From contig JAYEOL010000015.1 in the NCBI GenBank assembly GCA_034722995.1, positions 37,321 to 82,075 of the forward strand: a stretch of DNA of 44,755 nt, given 5' to 3'. The notes under the pieces were generated by a model. It was not told the DNA's origin and did no database searches. It saw only the letters and a list, made by a program, of their open reading frames with translations. The position numbers were made by a program, and so were the translations under genes. This DNA is from Candidatus Cloacimonadota bacterium (GTDB lineage Bacteria; Cloacimonadota; Cloacimonadia; JGIOTU-2). Below are positions 24,961 through 32,695 of the stretch, piece after piece. How positions within the stretch are numbered: the first letter of the stretch is position 1; each line of letters opens with the position of its first letter.

Positions 24961-25464
24961 CTAATCATTTATTGATTCTTCTGTTTTCTCTATCTTTTTT
25001 GGCTCAATTGGATTTTCTGCCCTCAACCAAGTTTGAGTGCGTCCTATAAATGAAAATCCAATAAATCCACGGACAAGTAGTTTCTCACCATTTTCAATAA
25101 CTCTGATTTTGCATTTATAGGTTTTTCCTTTTTTAGGATCAAGGATATGTCCACCAGTCCACCATTTCCCTTTGTCTTTTAAACCCCACATAATTCTTGC
25201 TCCAAGAATTGGCTTGCCTTCTAACTCGCCAGAACCTTTCGCACAAGTTGGATTTTGTTCCTCATCTGGCTTGCGGAATAATTTAACCACTTTTCCGTAT
25301 AGTTTGTCATTTTCCATCCATATTTTTACAATGGATTTTACTTCACCTGTTTCATCATCAATAGTTTTCCAGTAACCGATTGGTGATAAATTTTCTGCGA
25401 ATAAACTCACAGTTGCAAAACATAAAATAACTGTAAGTATTATAATTGATTTGATACCTGACAT
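24961..25464 (-). CDS. DUF2147 domain-containing exported protein
   Basis: A 167-residue protein with a signal peptide (about residues 1-22). It is followed by the DUF2147 domain: IGYWKTIDDETGEVKSIV, then KLYGKVVKLFRKPDEEQNPTC, GKPILGARIMWGL, GHILDPKKGKTYKCKI, and RGFIGFSFIGRTQTWLRA at the end. The domain is common in periplasmic proteins of Gram-negative bacteria and forms a small beta-sandwich or barrel; its function is not known. A GGAAGGAGT lies just upstream of the start. A basic/acidic tail of about 15 residues follows the domain. It converges on pckA and probably shares its terminator. Confidence 0.88.
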   Translation of the reverse strand: MSGIKSIIILTVILCFATVSLFAENLSPIGYWKTIDDETGEVKSIVKIWMENDKLYGKVVKLFRKPDEEQNPTCAKGSGELEGKPILGARIMWGLKDKGKWWTGGHILDPKKGKTYKCKIRVIENGEKLLVRGFIGFSFIGRTQTWLRAENPIEPKKIEKTEESIND

Positions 25465-25556
25465 TTTTACACTCCTTCCTTATTTTTTTATTTTGCAGAA
25501 ACTTAATTTTTTATCTTGGAAATACCGTGTCAATATTCCCGAAAAAATAAAAAGCA

Positions 25557-26351
25557 TCACTTTCTTAAAGATGCTTTGGAAAATATTGCTTTCGGTATTT
25601 CCACATCAAACTCAATGGAATCTATGATAAATTCTGTTCCTTTGCCTTTTTTTAGAACATCTTTAAATATCATTCTTTTAGGATACCAGCGTTTCCCTAT
25701 CTTGAAGACTTCTTTTATCTCCGTGGTTTTAAGCAGTTTCCCGCTTTTCCCAAAACGCTCCTCTCGCAGTGGAAGATAACGTTCTTTATCTATCCACACC
25801 TTTTTGGTTTGATATGCTGCATCTTCCACCTTTGCGCTTAATAGAACGGCCCAGCACTCTCTTTCATTAATAATTTCTTCACCTGTAATTTCCGCATTAT
25901 ATATTTTAGTCAGTTCATTTTCTTCCATCATATCTTCATAGGAAAGATCGGAACCCATCACAGATTGACGCAGCATGTGACCGGATATTTGAATAATTCT
26001 ATCTGAAGACGGATTGTATATCCACAGTTTATCTTTTAGTTTCAACATTTTTGTTCCTGCATCTCTGGGTGGAGAAAGATATTCGGAGAAAGACCTGTTT
26101 TCGCCTTCTGCCCAGGATTTTATCTCCATTGTTCTGCTTCCTCTTCTTCCGTGCACTATCATGCGTGAAGTTGATACTGCATTTCTGGAATACATATTAT
26201 CATCTACTTTTCGGATAAGTTCATTCCCATCAGGAAATTCAGCATAAAGAAAATTTGTCATTAAAATAAAAAATAATAAAACCAACCATTGAAAAAGTTT
26301 AGCAGGAAGAAATATCTTATAAACCTTTTCAAGATAAATGTTCTTTTTCAT
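25557..26351 (-). CDS. LolA-like outer membrane lipoprotein-sorting protein
   Basis: A 264-residue protein with an N-terminal hydrophobic segment (about residues 15-35) that is a signal peptide or anchor. It is followed by the LolA-like half-barrel domain of the PF17131 type: ELIRKVDDNMYS, SRMIVHGRRGSRTMEIKSWAEG, YLSPPRDAGTKMLKL, LWIYNPSSDRIIQISGHMLRQSVMGSDLSYEDMM is spread over the core, then KVWIDKERYLPLREERF. In LolA the fold shields a lipid moiety between membranes. Its start overlaps the permease stop by 4 bases (ATGA), with GGAGT upstream, so it is the last gene of the ABC unit. This links it functionally to the transporter; the lipid cargo is unknown. Confidence 0.9.
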   Translation of the reverse strand: MKKNIYLEKVYKIFLPAKLFQWLVLLFFILMTNFLYAEFPDGNELIRKVDDNMYSRNAVSTSRMIVHGRRGSRTMEIKSWAEGENRSFSEYLSPPRDAGTKMLKLKDKLWIYNPSSDRIIQISGHMLRQSVMGSDLSYEDMMEENELTKIYNAEITGEEIINERECWAVLLSAKVEDAAYQTKKVWIDKERYLPLREERFGKSGKLLKTTEIKEVFKIGKRWYPKRMIFKDVLKKGKGTEFIIDSIEFDVEIPKAIFSKASLRK

Positions 26352-27613
26352 GTTTCCAACTCCTTGAATAATTGTGCTGTATTTCGTTTATAAATTCCAA
26401 TACCGGGTATCATTGCTCCAATTACAGAGGAAAGCACTCCGGGCAGGAAACCGATGTAATAACTCACCGGAGTTACTTGTGCCTTCATAGTTGTGCTCAT
26501 TATCATCTTTGTATCCTTCATTAATGAGCTTATATCAATTCCGATATATTGCAGGATATAGGAAAATATCAGTCCTGTCGCCGTGCCTATCACAGTTCCC
26601 GCTATTCCCACAAATAGAGATTCTAATATCATTGAGCGATAAATATGACCTTTGCTTTCTCCGATAGCCAATCGCACTCCAATCTCTCCGTAGCGGCGAA
26701 TACCGTTCATCAGACCGGAATTCCAGAGCACAAGCGACATCAAGAATACAAATATGAAAATGAACATACCCGATCTTTCATTGATCATAGAAAGCATGAT
26801 CTCAAGATTATTCTGAGAAATTAAAGGCAGCATTACAGGTGAGAATTCATCTTTTTCATCCATAAATTTCTTATTGAAATTATCAGCTATGATCATCGTT
26901 TGTTCTTGGTTGTATAGGGGCAGGAATCCCAAAATCTCACTGGCAGCATTTTCCATATCCAGTAGTAATTGTGCATCTGAAATATCGGTTATCACAGCTC
27001 CGCGGTCCATTCCCATTATTCCAAAAATAACAGTTCCGCTCACCGTGAAATTCTGCATTGCCATAGAACCGTACATGGTAGAACTGATTATTGTAACTTT
27101 GTCGTTGAGCTTAATTCCGAGTTTTTCTGTCAGTTCATAGCTGATGAGGATCTCCCCGCTTTTTTGAGGAAGTTTCCCAGTATAGATTGCTTTATCCAGG
27201 TTTAGAAGTTCAAGTTCTTTTGAATTTGAGAACAGGTCAACTGCCATTCCCATTACTTCGCCCTGCTCTTTGGTCTCGCCTTTTTCATCGGGCAGGTCCA
27301 GCAGACCTCCAAAATAGATGCGTGGCAGCCAGGTCATTTCCGGGTATTCTTTCTGTAGTTCAGCTTCCATTTCTTTGATGCCGATAATACCCAGGTCAAA
27401 AGGTTTCTGGTCTATCATTTCATGATAAGCTCTTGTAATTATTTTAACATGACCCGTATCAAAACGGGCATTTTCCTGAATCGTCATCGTGAGATAACCC
27501 ATAAGCCAGCTGTAAACTACTACCGTTAACATCACTCCGGCAGAGATGATCAGAATAGGGAAAAAGCTCCTGGTGCGATCTCTTAGAAGTCCTTTTGTTA
27601 AAAATTTAAACAT
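26348..27613 (-). CDS. ABC transporter permease, FtsX/MacB type
   Basis: About 421 residues with the four-helix layout of FtsX/LolC/MacB permeases. Helix 1 is at about 20-40 (SFFPILIISAGVMLTVVVYSWL), then a large periplasmic domain and three C-terminal helices. The segment GIRRYGEIGVRLAIGESKGHIYRSMILES is the cytoplasmic coupling loop that contacts the ATPase. The ATG at 27613 has AAAGGA upstream; a longer frame to 27634 reads into a hairpin and is less likely. The stop overlaps the LolA-like gene. With the permease at 27815 it would form the membrane heterodimer of a mechanotransmission-type ABC system working on envelope lipids or lipoproteins. Confidence 0.92.
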   Translation of the reverse strand: MFKFLTKGLLRDRTRSFFPILIISAGVMLTVVVYSWLMGYLTMTIQENARFDTGHVKIITRAYHEMIDQKPFDLGIIGIKEMEAELQKEYPEMTWLPRIYFGGLLDLPDEKGETKEQGEVMGMAVDLFSNSKELELLNLDKAIYTGKLPQKSGEILISYELTEKLGIKLNDKVTIISSTMYGSMAMQNFTVSGTVIFGIMGMDRGAVITDISDAQLLLDMENAASEILGFLPLYNQEQTMIIADNFNKKFMDEKDEFSPVMLPLISQNNLEIMLSMINERSGMFIFIFVFLMSLVLWNSGLMNGIRRYGEIGVRLAIGESKGHIYRSMILESLFVGIAGTVIGTATGLIFSYILQYIGIDISSLMKDTKMIMSTTMKAQVTPVSYYIGFLPGVLSSVIGAMIPGIGIYKRNTAQLFKELET

Positions 27614-27637
27614 TGTTTTATCCTTTTTTACCATGTT

Positions 27638-27801
27638 GGTTCAACCATCCTGGTTGAACCATTAGTTTCTCTTCAACACCGTCTCGGTGTTGTATATCGT
27701 ACCTGTAACATTTTCTTTTTCCCGACCGATACGGTCGGCTTTAACATTTCATTCAACCGGGACGGTTGAACGAGCGAACTCCCTCTCCTTGCAGGAGAGG
27801 G
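27638..27801. repeat. array of five perfect short-loop hairpins between the permease genes
   Basis: Five hairpins in a row, each with a perfect stem and a 3-nt loop: 27638-27660 (10 bp, loop TCC), 27674-27692 (8 bp, TCT), 27722-27738 (7 bp, ATA), 27752-27770 (8 bp, GGA) and 27781-27801 (9 bp, TGC). The stems differ in sequence. They fill the 201-base gap between the stop of the 27815 permease and the start of the next one, inside an otherwise tight operon. Confidence 0.92.
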
Positions 27802-27814
27802 TTGGGGTGAGGTT

Positions 27815-28987
27815 TCATTTTGTCATCTTTCCACGCAGGGCGTCGGTCGGTTTCAGTTTCGCTATCTTTCTGGTAGGAAGAAAACTAACTATGGTTGTTG
27901 TTATCAGTACCAGAATTATCGTTCCAACCACCAGCTTCCAGCCATAAACCGGATATAAAGCATTCTCTAATCCGCTCAAGCCGAATTCTGCAGCATCAAC
28001 CCCGATATTCATTCCTACTTTTTGGAAGTGTTTCAAAAGGGGAATTCCATAAATGGCACCGAGAAGAATTGCCAGAATTGCATGTAAAGAGCCTTCTAAA
28101 GTAAATAGTCTGATTATTTTAGAGCGACTCATTCCAAGAGCCATCATAGTTCCCATTTCTTTTCTGCGTCGGAAAATTGCCAGTATCTGTGTATCAAAAA
28201 TCGCTATCATTGCCAGAAAAAGAAGCAACAGATACATAATTGAAGAACCGATGGTTTTTGCTTGTATCATAGAATTCAGGTCTTGCAAAAGGAAGTTAAT
28301 ATCTTTGCGTTCCCAGTCAGCAAGTTCTGGAGCGAAATCTTCACTCTTTACCACAATTATGGAAGCTTCCCCTGGTAATCCCAGCATATTCTGCAGAGTG
28401 TTCAATGGAATCCATATCTGGTTGTTTTCCACTGTAAGCACGGTTGTTTCAAAAATATGAACTATCCTCACATCCACAGCATCAAAAGCACCGTGTTTAT
28501 CTCGCCAGCGCACAGTAACAAAATCTCCTTGCTGTAGTTTCAAATTATCTGCCATCCGTTTTCCGATAATGCATTCTAATTGATTATCATTTTCACTTAT
28601 GTATTTTGTTGGAATCTTAAGCAACTTCTGAGCAGGATTGATACCTTTCAAAATAATGCTGCGCATTCTACCATCAGGATAGATGGTTGCAGGTGCAAGA
28701 AGAATTGGAATAGCTTCCTCTCGTTCAATTTCATTGACTAATTCTTTCGGAATAGGAGCATGGCTGTCTTCATAAGAAAATGGATCGTAAGGATCATAAT
28801 TCTGCTGCCAGTATTGTCCGCCGCCGATATCCCATTCTTGGATTTCCCTGGAAGCATCGTCTTTCCAACCAATGAAAAATCCCTGCAGAGAGATAATTCC
28901 AAAATAAGCAAGTGAAAGTATGAATATGTTCAACCATGTACGGAAACCTGCACCGATAATATTTTTATAAGCGAGTTTGATTATCAT
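27815..28987 (-). CDS. ABC transporter permease, FtsX/MacB type
   Basis: About 390 residues: helix 1 at about 12-30 (FRTWLNIFILSLAYFGII), a periplasmic domain with an acidic PYDPFSYEDSHAPIP segment, and three C-terminal helices. The coupling loop is IFRRRKEMGTMMALGMSRSKIIRLFTLEGS, and the last helix is followed by FLPTRKIAKLKPTDALRGK, the typical MacB-type end. GGAGG lies 6 bases before the ATG at 28987, which starts 2 bases after the ATPase stop, so the genes are coupled. An ATG two codons earlier is possible but abuts the ribosome binding site. It pairs with the permease at 26348-27613. Confidence 0.92.
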   Translation of the reverse strand: MIIKLAYKNIIGAGFRTWLNIFILSLAYFGIISLQGFFIGWKDDASREIQEWDIGGGQYWQQNYDPYDPFSYEDSHAPIPKELVNEIEREEAIPILLAPATIYPDGRMRSIILKGINPAQKLLKIPTKYISENDNQLECIIGKRMADNLKLQQGDFVTVRWRDKHGAFDAVDVRIVHIFETTVLTVENNQIWIPLNTLQNMLGLPGEASIIVVKSEDFAPELADWERKDINFLLQDLNSMIQAKTIGSSIMYLLLLFLAMIAIFDTQILAIFRRRKEMGTMMALGMSRSKIIRLFTLEGSLHAILAILLGAIYGIPLLKHFQKVGMNIGVDAAEFGLSGLENALYPVYGWKLVVGTIILVLITTTIVSFLPTRKIAKLKPTDALRGKMTK

Positions 28988-28989
28988 AA

Positions 28990-29688
28990 TCATCCTCCAT
29001 TCACTATTTCGTCTTTATCCACTTTTCCATCCAGAAGTGAAATTTTTCTTCTTAGATATTTAATCACTTTGGCATCATGTGTTGCAAAAATGAAAGTGGT
29101 TCCTAACTCTTTATTGATTTTTTTCATAGTCTTTAATATATGATGAGAATTCTCTGCATCCAGATTGGCGGTTGGCTCATCTGCCAGAACAAGGTCCGGT
29201 TTTTTTACTATAGCCCTGGCTATTGCCACTCGCTGGCATTCTCCACCAGAAAGCTGTGCAGGTTTTGATTTTACTTTATCTGATAATCCAAGCCATTCAA
29301 GTGCATTATCAACGGCTTTCTTGCGTTTGGGTGCAGCCATTCCTAGTAGCAATAATGGGAATTCAACATTTTCAAAAACCGTATAAACCGGAAGGAGATT
29401 ATAGGTTTGAAAAATAAAACCGATATGTTCGCTCCTTAACTTTGCAGCTTTTTTAGCTGAAAGTTTATCAACAGAATTTCCCATAACACAGACATTTCCT
29501 TCACTTTGCGTATCCAGTGAACCGATGATATTTAAGAGTGTTGTTTTCCCTGAACCACTTGGTCCAACTATTCCTGTGAATTCACTTTTTGAAAATTCCA
29601 GATTGATATTTTTCAATGCGGTAAATTTTCCTCCACCCATCGGGTAATGCTTTGTCATATTTTGGATTTTGATAAGTCCGTTTTTCAT
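28990..29688 (-). CDS. ABC transporter ATP-binding protein, LolD/MacB type
   Basis: About 232 residues. Walker A GPSGSGKT is at about 42-49, Q-loop FQTYNLLP follows, signature LSGGECQRVAIARA at about 142, Walker B and D-loop ILADE-type PDLVLADEPTANLD, and the H-loop in FATHD. The EFPLLLLGM stretch after the Q-loop is typical of the LolD/FtsE/MacB group, which powers extraction or mechanotransmission rather than import. I chose the ATG at 29688 with GAGG five bases upstream; a GTG two codons earlier is in frame. It is followed at once by the two permease genes and then the LolA-like gene. Confidence 0.95.
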   Translation of the reverse strand: MKNGLIKIQNMTKHYPMGGGKFTALKNINLEFSKSEFTGIVGPSGSGKTTLLNIIGSLDTQSEGNVCVMGNSVDKLSAKKAAKLRSEHIGFIFQTYNLLPVYTVFENVEFPLLLLGMAAPKRKKAVDNALEWLGLSDKVKSKPAQLSGGECQRVAIARAIVKKPDLVLADEPTANLDAENSHHILKTMKKINKELGTTFIFATHDAKVIKYLRRKISLLDGKVDKDEIVNGG

Positions 29689-29726
29689 ATTCACCTCATT
29701 TTTTTAGCCACCTGCCTTTTTTTCTA

Positions 29727-29756
29727 GAGTCGTTGTCTCTTCGTTCCTTACGACTC
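29727..29756. repeat. hairpin between barrel and ATPase genes
   Basis: GAGTCGT (29727-29733) pairs with ACGACTC (29750-29756) around a 16-base loop, within the 80-base gap inside the operon. Confidence 0.6.
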
Positions 29757-29768
29757 GAAATTAGAATC

Positions 29769-30857
29769 CTAAAAATTATAAACCACCATCACTTGAACTG
29801 ATTTACCATCCATTGATGTTTGATTTGCACTTAAATTGCTGATTTCAGGATTCCAGAATAAATTCAAATAAATACTCCAATAATCAAAATTAAGCTGGTA
29901 GGAAAGATATCTATAAAAATTTCTATTCTTCCAGTCATAAATTAGAATAGTAGAAATATTATCTAATAAACCAATTGGGTAATTCAACGAGATTGCAGTA
30001 GAATTTGTTTCATAATTACTTTTAAGTACTTTTGAAGAATTTGAGTAAATAAAATGTTCACAAAGTATGCATAATCCATTTCCAAAAGGGATTGAATAAT
30101 CCGCTCCGATTGTCAGGAATTTTTCCCAGTTTGGAGTAAATTCATTTTTGCTGTATTTAGATGCAACTGCTTCAATCCATAATCCTATCTCAAAATCCCA
30201 ACGGGCATCAAACCCGAATCTGTTTTCAAAAGTATTATCAACTTCCAGTTCTCGGTGATGATAGGAAAGAGCTGCTTCACAGAATTCAAAAGGATATTGG
30301 ATTCTGCCACCGAACTCTAAACTGTTTTCTTTTGATGTAAGTTTTTCCAACCCTTTTAGCTCATCTTTCGCATAGATTCCCCAGAACCAGACATTTGCAT
30401 TGTTAAGGAAATAATACCTGAATAAAGCTGCTCGCACTGCTTCCGTTTCTTCCTGGGGGTTTCGGGGATCAATAGTGTCAAACCATTTGAGAGAGCGAAG
30501 AAGCTGAGCAGGACCAAAATTGATCTTCTGTAAACCAATCCGTGCTTCCAGCTGATTAGTTGAATATCTCATCCATCCACGATAAATTTCAGCATCCTTA
30601 TCCTCAAAGGATATTGAATCATTCTTTCTATATTCAAAAGAAAAATTAGCAATAGTTTCAAAGTCAATCCCGAATTTTTCTTTTTGTATCATATTCAATG
30701 AAATCGTCGGTTTATATTGAACTCCAAGATGATACTTTTGAGAGCTGGATTCATCAAATATTGTTGCCCAACTCCAGAAGTCGTTCTTAAATTTGAAAAC
30801 CTCTGCCTGGATTTGAGAGCAAAGTAAAATCAACAGAAAGAATATTTTAACTTTCAT
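29769..30857 (-). CDS. predicted outer-membrane beta-barrel protein
   Basis: A 362-residue protein with a signal peptide (about residues 1-18). Alternating aromatic/polar strands follow throughout, and the protein ends in an aromatic residue (VMVVYNF), the usual outer-membrane insertion signal. Segments such as IGLQKINFGPAQLLRSLKWFDTIDPRNPQEE resemble porin-like or capsule/phosphate-selective barrel proteins, but I cannot assign a substrate. It sits between the TetR regulator and the ABC genes, in the place where an outer-membrane partner of an envelope export system would be expected. AGGTG lies upstream of the ATG. Confidence 0.8.
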   Translation of the reverse strand: MKVKIFFLLILLCSQIQAEVFKFKNDFWSWATIFDESSSQKYHLGVQYKPTISLNMIQKEKFGIDFETIANFSFEYRKNDSISFEDKDAEIYRGWMRYSTNQLEARIGLQKINFGPAQLLRSLKWFDTIDPRNPQEETEAVRAALFRYYFLNNANVWFWGIYAKDELKGLEKLTSKENSLEFGGRIQYPFEFCEAALSYHHRELEVDNTFENRFGFDARWDFEIGLWIEAVASKYSKNEFTPNWEKFLTIGADYSIPFGNGLCILCEHFIYSNSSKVLKSNYETNSTAISLNYPIGLLDNISTILIYDWKNRNFYRYLSYQLNFDYWSIYLNLFWNPEISNLSANQTSMDGKSVQVMVVYNF

Positions 30858-30880
30858 CTGGAAATCACCTTTAAGTTATA

Positions 30881-30931
30881 TGGAGTAGCCGAGTCCCTCG
30901 GCTATATTCGGCAAGAGACTTGCCGACTCCA
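30881..30931. repeat. two 3-nt-loop hairpins enclosed by an outer inverted repeat
   Basis: TAGCCGAG-TCC-CTCGGCTA (30886-30904) and CGGCAAG-AGA-CTTGCCG (30909-30925), both perfect. They are enclosed by TGGAGT (30881-30886) and ACTCCA (30926-30931), so the whole could fold as a three-way junction. It lies between the TetR and barrel genes. Confidence 0.88.
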
Positions 30932-30958
30932 AATAGTCTTCAAATTTTCATGATCCTT

Positions 30959-31699
30959 TCAGGCTCGGCGCCCAGACGGATGCGTCCCGACCTGTTTTCG
31001 GGACATATATGTTTCATTATATTTTTCCATAATTGCATCAATAATTTGTTCATCAAATATCTTTATAGAACCTTCCGGAGCGCCCAATATTCTTTGGACA
31101 GACATCTGATATAAATTCAAATGCCTTTGAAACTCATTGATGTTATCAGGATTTTCATCCAGGCTCATCATTAATTTTGCATTATATTCTCCCATGGAGG
31201 TTCCAAAAAGCAGGATGATACGGGCGGTTTCTACAGGATATTCTATATCAAATGAACCTTCGTTTTTCCCCTGTTCGAATATCTTACTCAACAAAGGAAG
31301 TGTTGTTTCCACAGCCCTTTTGTTCATCTTGTAACGCAGAAGTAAATTCTTATCATTGTAGAGGGTATTTATAAGTGTTTTTATCAAACTTATGTTTTCA
31401 GCTTTATACATACCTGCCTGACGATAGAATTCATTTAATTTTGTAATCGCATCCAATGAATTATTATTTACTACTGGTTCTAATTTGCTAATAATTTCTT
31501 TTGTGAATTCTTCAACAATACTATCTAAAAGGTCTTCTTTGGATTTGAAATAATAATAGAAAGTGCCTTTGGAAATCCCAATCGTTTCAATGATGAAATT
31601 GACTGAGGTTTTTTCATATCCTTTTTGATAGAAAAGTGATTGAGCTGTATCCACTATTTCTTTTTTTCTTTCTTCATATTTTTTAATTATTCTAACCAT
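30959..31699 (-). CDS. TetR/AcrR family transcriptional regulator
   Basis: A 246-residue regulator. The N-terminal helix-turn-helix is at about residues 10-60: EIVDTAQSLFYQKGYEKTSV, then IIETIGISKGTFYYYFKSKEDLL, a textbook TetR recognition helix. The C-terminal two-thirds would bind the inducer and dimerise. It is the first gene of the minus-strand unit that includes the barrel and the ABC genes, so it most likely represses that operon and itself. AAGGAG precedes the ATG. The last about 15 residues (SRKQVGTHPSGRRA) are encoded by hairpin repeat DNA (30984-31004) and are unlikely to belong to the ancestral protein. Confidence 0.93.
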   Translation of the reverse strand: MVRIIKKYEERKKEIVDTAQSLFYQKGYEKTSVNFIIETIGISKGTFYYYFKSKEDLLDSIVEEFTKEIISKLEPVVNNNSLDAITKLNEFYRQAGMYKAENISLIKTLINTLYNDKNLLLRYKMNKRAVETTLPLLSKIFEQGKNEGSFDIEYPVETARIILLFGTSMGEYNAKLMMSLDENPDNINEFQRHLNLYQMSVQRILGAPEGSIKIFDEQIIDAIMEKYNETYMSRKQVGTHPSGRRA

Positions 31700-31732
31700 A
31701 TTTTCTCCTTAAAGCCTTATAAATAAACTAAA

Positions 31733-31760
31733 CCCTCGGTCTACACCAACCGTCAGTCTA
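31733..31760 (-). promoter_or_regulatory. candidate TetR operator and promoter upstream of the ABC operon
   Basis: An 11-base direct repeat, CCCTCGGTCTA (31733-31743) and CCGTCAGTCTA (31750-31760), matches at 9 of 11 positions with a 17-base period. It is 34 bases upstream of the tetR start. On the minus strand TTGACA (complement of 31784-31789) lies just upstream as a possible -35, but the -10 is weak. The role is inferred from position. Confidence 0.4.
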
Positions 31761-31902
31761 AATACTTTTAATATAATTTTTATTGTCAAGTTTTTAGCGA
31801 TTTTTAAAAATGTCTCAAAAATAAAAAATAAGAAAATAAATATTGTATGAAGTAAAAAAATAAAAACTAAAGCATAATGGAATATTCAAAATTAGGAAAA
31901 TC

Positions 31903-32652
31903 ATGAAAGAAAAAATTGAGATTTACAGAAACTTTATGAAATCCAATCATAAACAATTTAAAGGAACAACTGACCAACAAAGAAATTTGCCACCTCCTCC
32001 TTTACAAAAACCTTATGATAAAAATGGAAGAATTATCAACTTACCCGAAGTTGATAAAAATATTTTAAAAAAGAATGACCTTTATAAATGCTTAAAAGAA
32101 AGAAGAAGCATTAGACAATATTCAGATAAACCCTTATCTTTAGAAGAATTATCCTTTTTATTATGGGCAACTCAAGGTGTTGAGAAAATCATCAGAGATG
32201 GTTATGCAACCCTCCGACCAGTTCCATCTGCAGGCGCCAGGCATCCTTTTGAAACATACCTTGCTGTAAATAGAGTAAGTGAACTTGATAAAGGCGTTTA
32301 TCGCTATCTTCCTTTAACTCACCAATTGTTATTCCTTTTTGATAAAGATAATATGCCAAAGGAACTCAATAAAGCAGTATTCAGCCAGAACTTTGTTGGC
32401 GAAAGTGCAGTAGTATTTATATGGAGTTGCATTCCATACAGAGGAGAATGGAGATATAGTATCCTTGCTCATAAAGCAATGCTCCTTGATGCTGGACATA
32501 TCTGTCAAAACCTCTATCTTGCCTGTGAAGCGATTAGATGTGGAACTTGTGCTATTGCTGCTTATGATCAAGATGCAATAGATAATTTCTTAAAATTGGA
32601 TGGAAATGATGAATATGTTGTTTATCTTGCACCTGTAGGAAGGAAAATATAA
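31903..32652 (+). CDS. SagB/ThcOx-type nitroreductase-family dehydrogenase
   Basis: A 249-residue FMN-dependent oxidoreductase-like protein. LKERRSIRQYSDKPLSLEELSFLLWATQG is the start of the nitroreductase fold with FMN-phosphate-binding arginines. TLRPVPSAGARHPFETYLAVNRV is the SagB/ThcOx-type signature, DAGHICQNLYLACEAIRCGTCAIAAYD forms the dimer and flavin-binding core, and the protein ends in a YLAPVGRK strand. SagB enzymes in peptide-natural-product clusters oxidise azolines, but many stand-alone members exist, as here, and their substrates are unknown. No cyclodehydratase or precursor peptide is seen. The start has no strong ribosome binding site. It diverges from tetR. Confidence 0.9.
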   Translation: MKEKIEIYRNFMKSNHKQFKGTTDQQRNLPPPPLQKPYDKNGRIINLPEVDKNILKKNDLYKCLKERRSIRQYSDKPLSLEELSFLLWATQGVEKIIRDGYATLRPVPSAGARHPFETYLAVNRVSELDKGVYRYLPLTHQLLFLFDKDNMPKELNKAVFSQNFVGESAVVFIWSCIPYRGEWRYSILAHKAMLLDAGHICQNLYLACEAIRCGTCAIAAYDQDAIDNFLKLDGNDEYVVYLAPVGRKI

Positions 32653-32695
32653 CTTTAATAAATTAACAAAAAACTATTAAAAAAGGAATCATAAT

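Noticed and set aside
27674-27801. Tandem repeat or CRISPR array between the permease genes
   Set aside because: The five units share geometry but not sequence; there are no repeated direct units with spacers, and no cas genes.
31903-32652. RiPP (azole peptide) biosynthesis cluster because of the SagB-type enzyme
   Set aside because: No YcaO/cyclodehydratase, precursor peptide or exporter gene lies next to it; the nearby ABC unit is on the other strand and has its own regulator.
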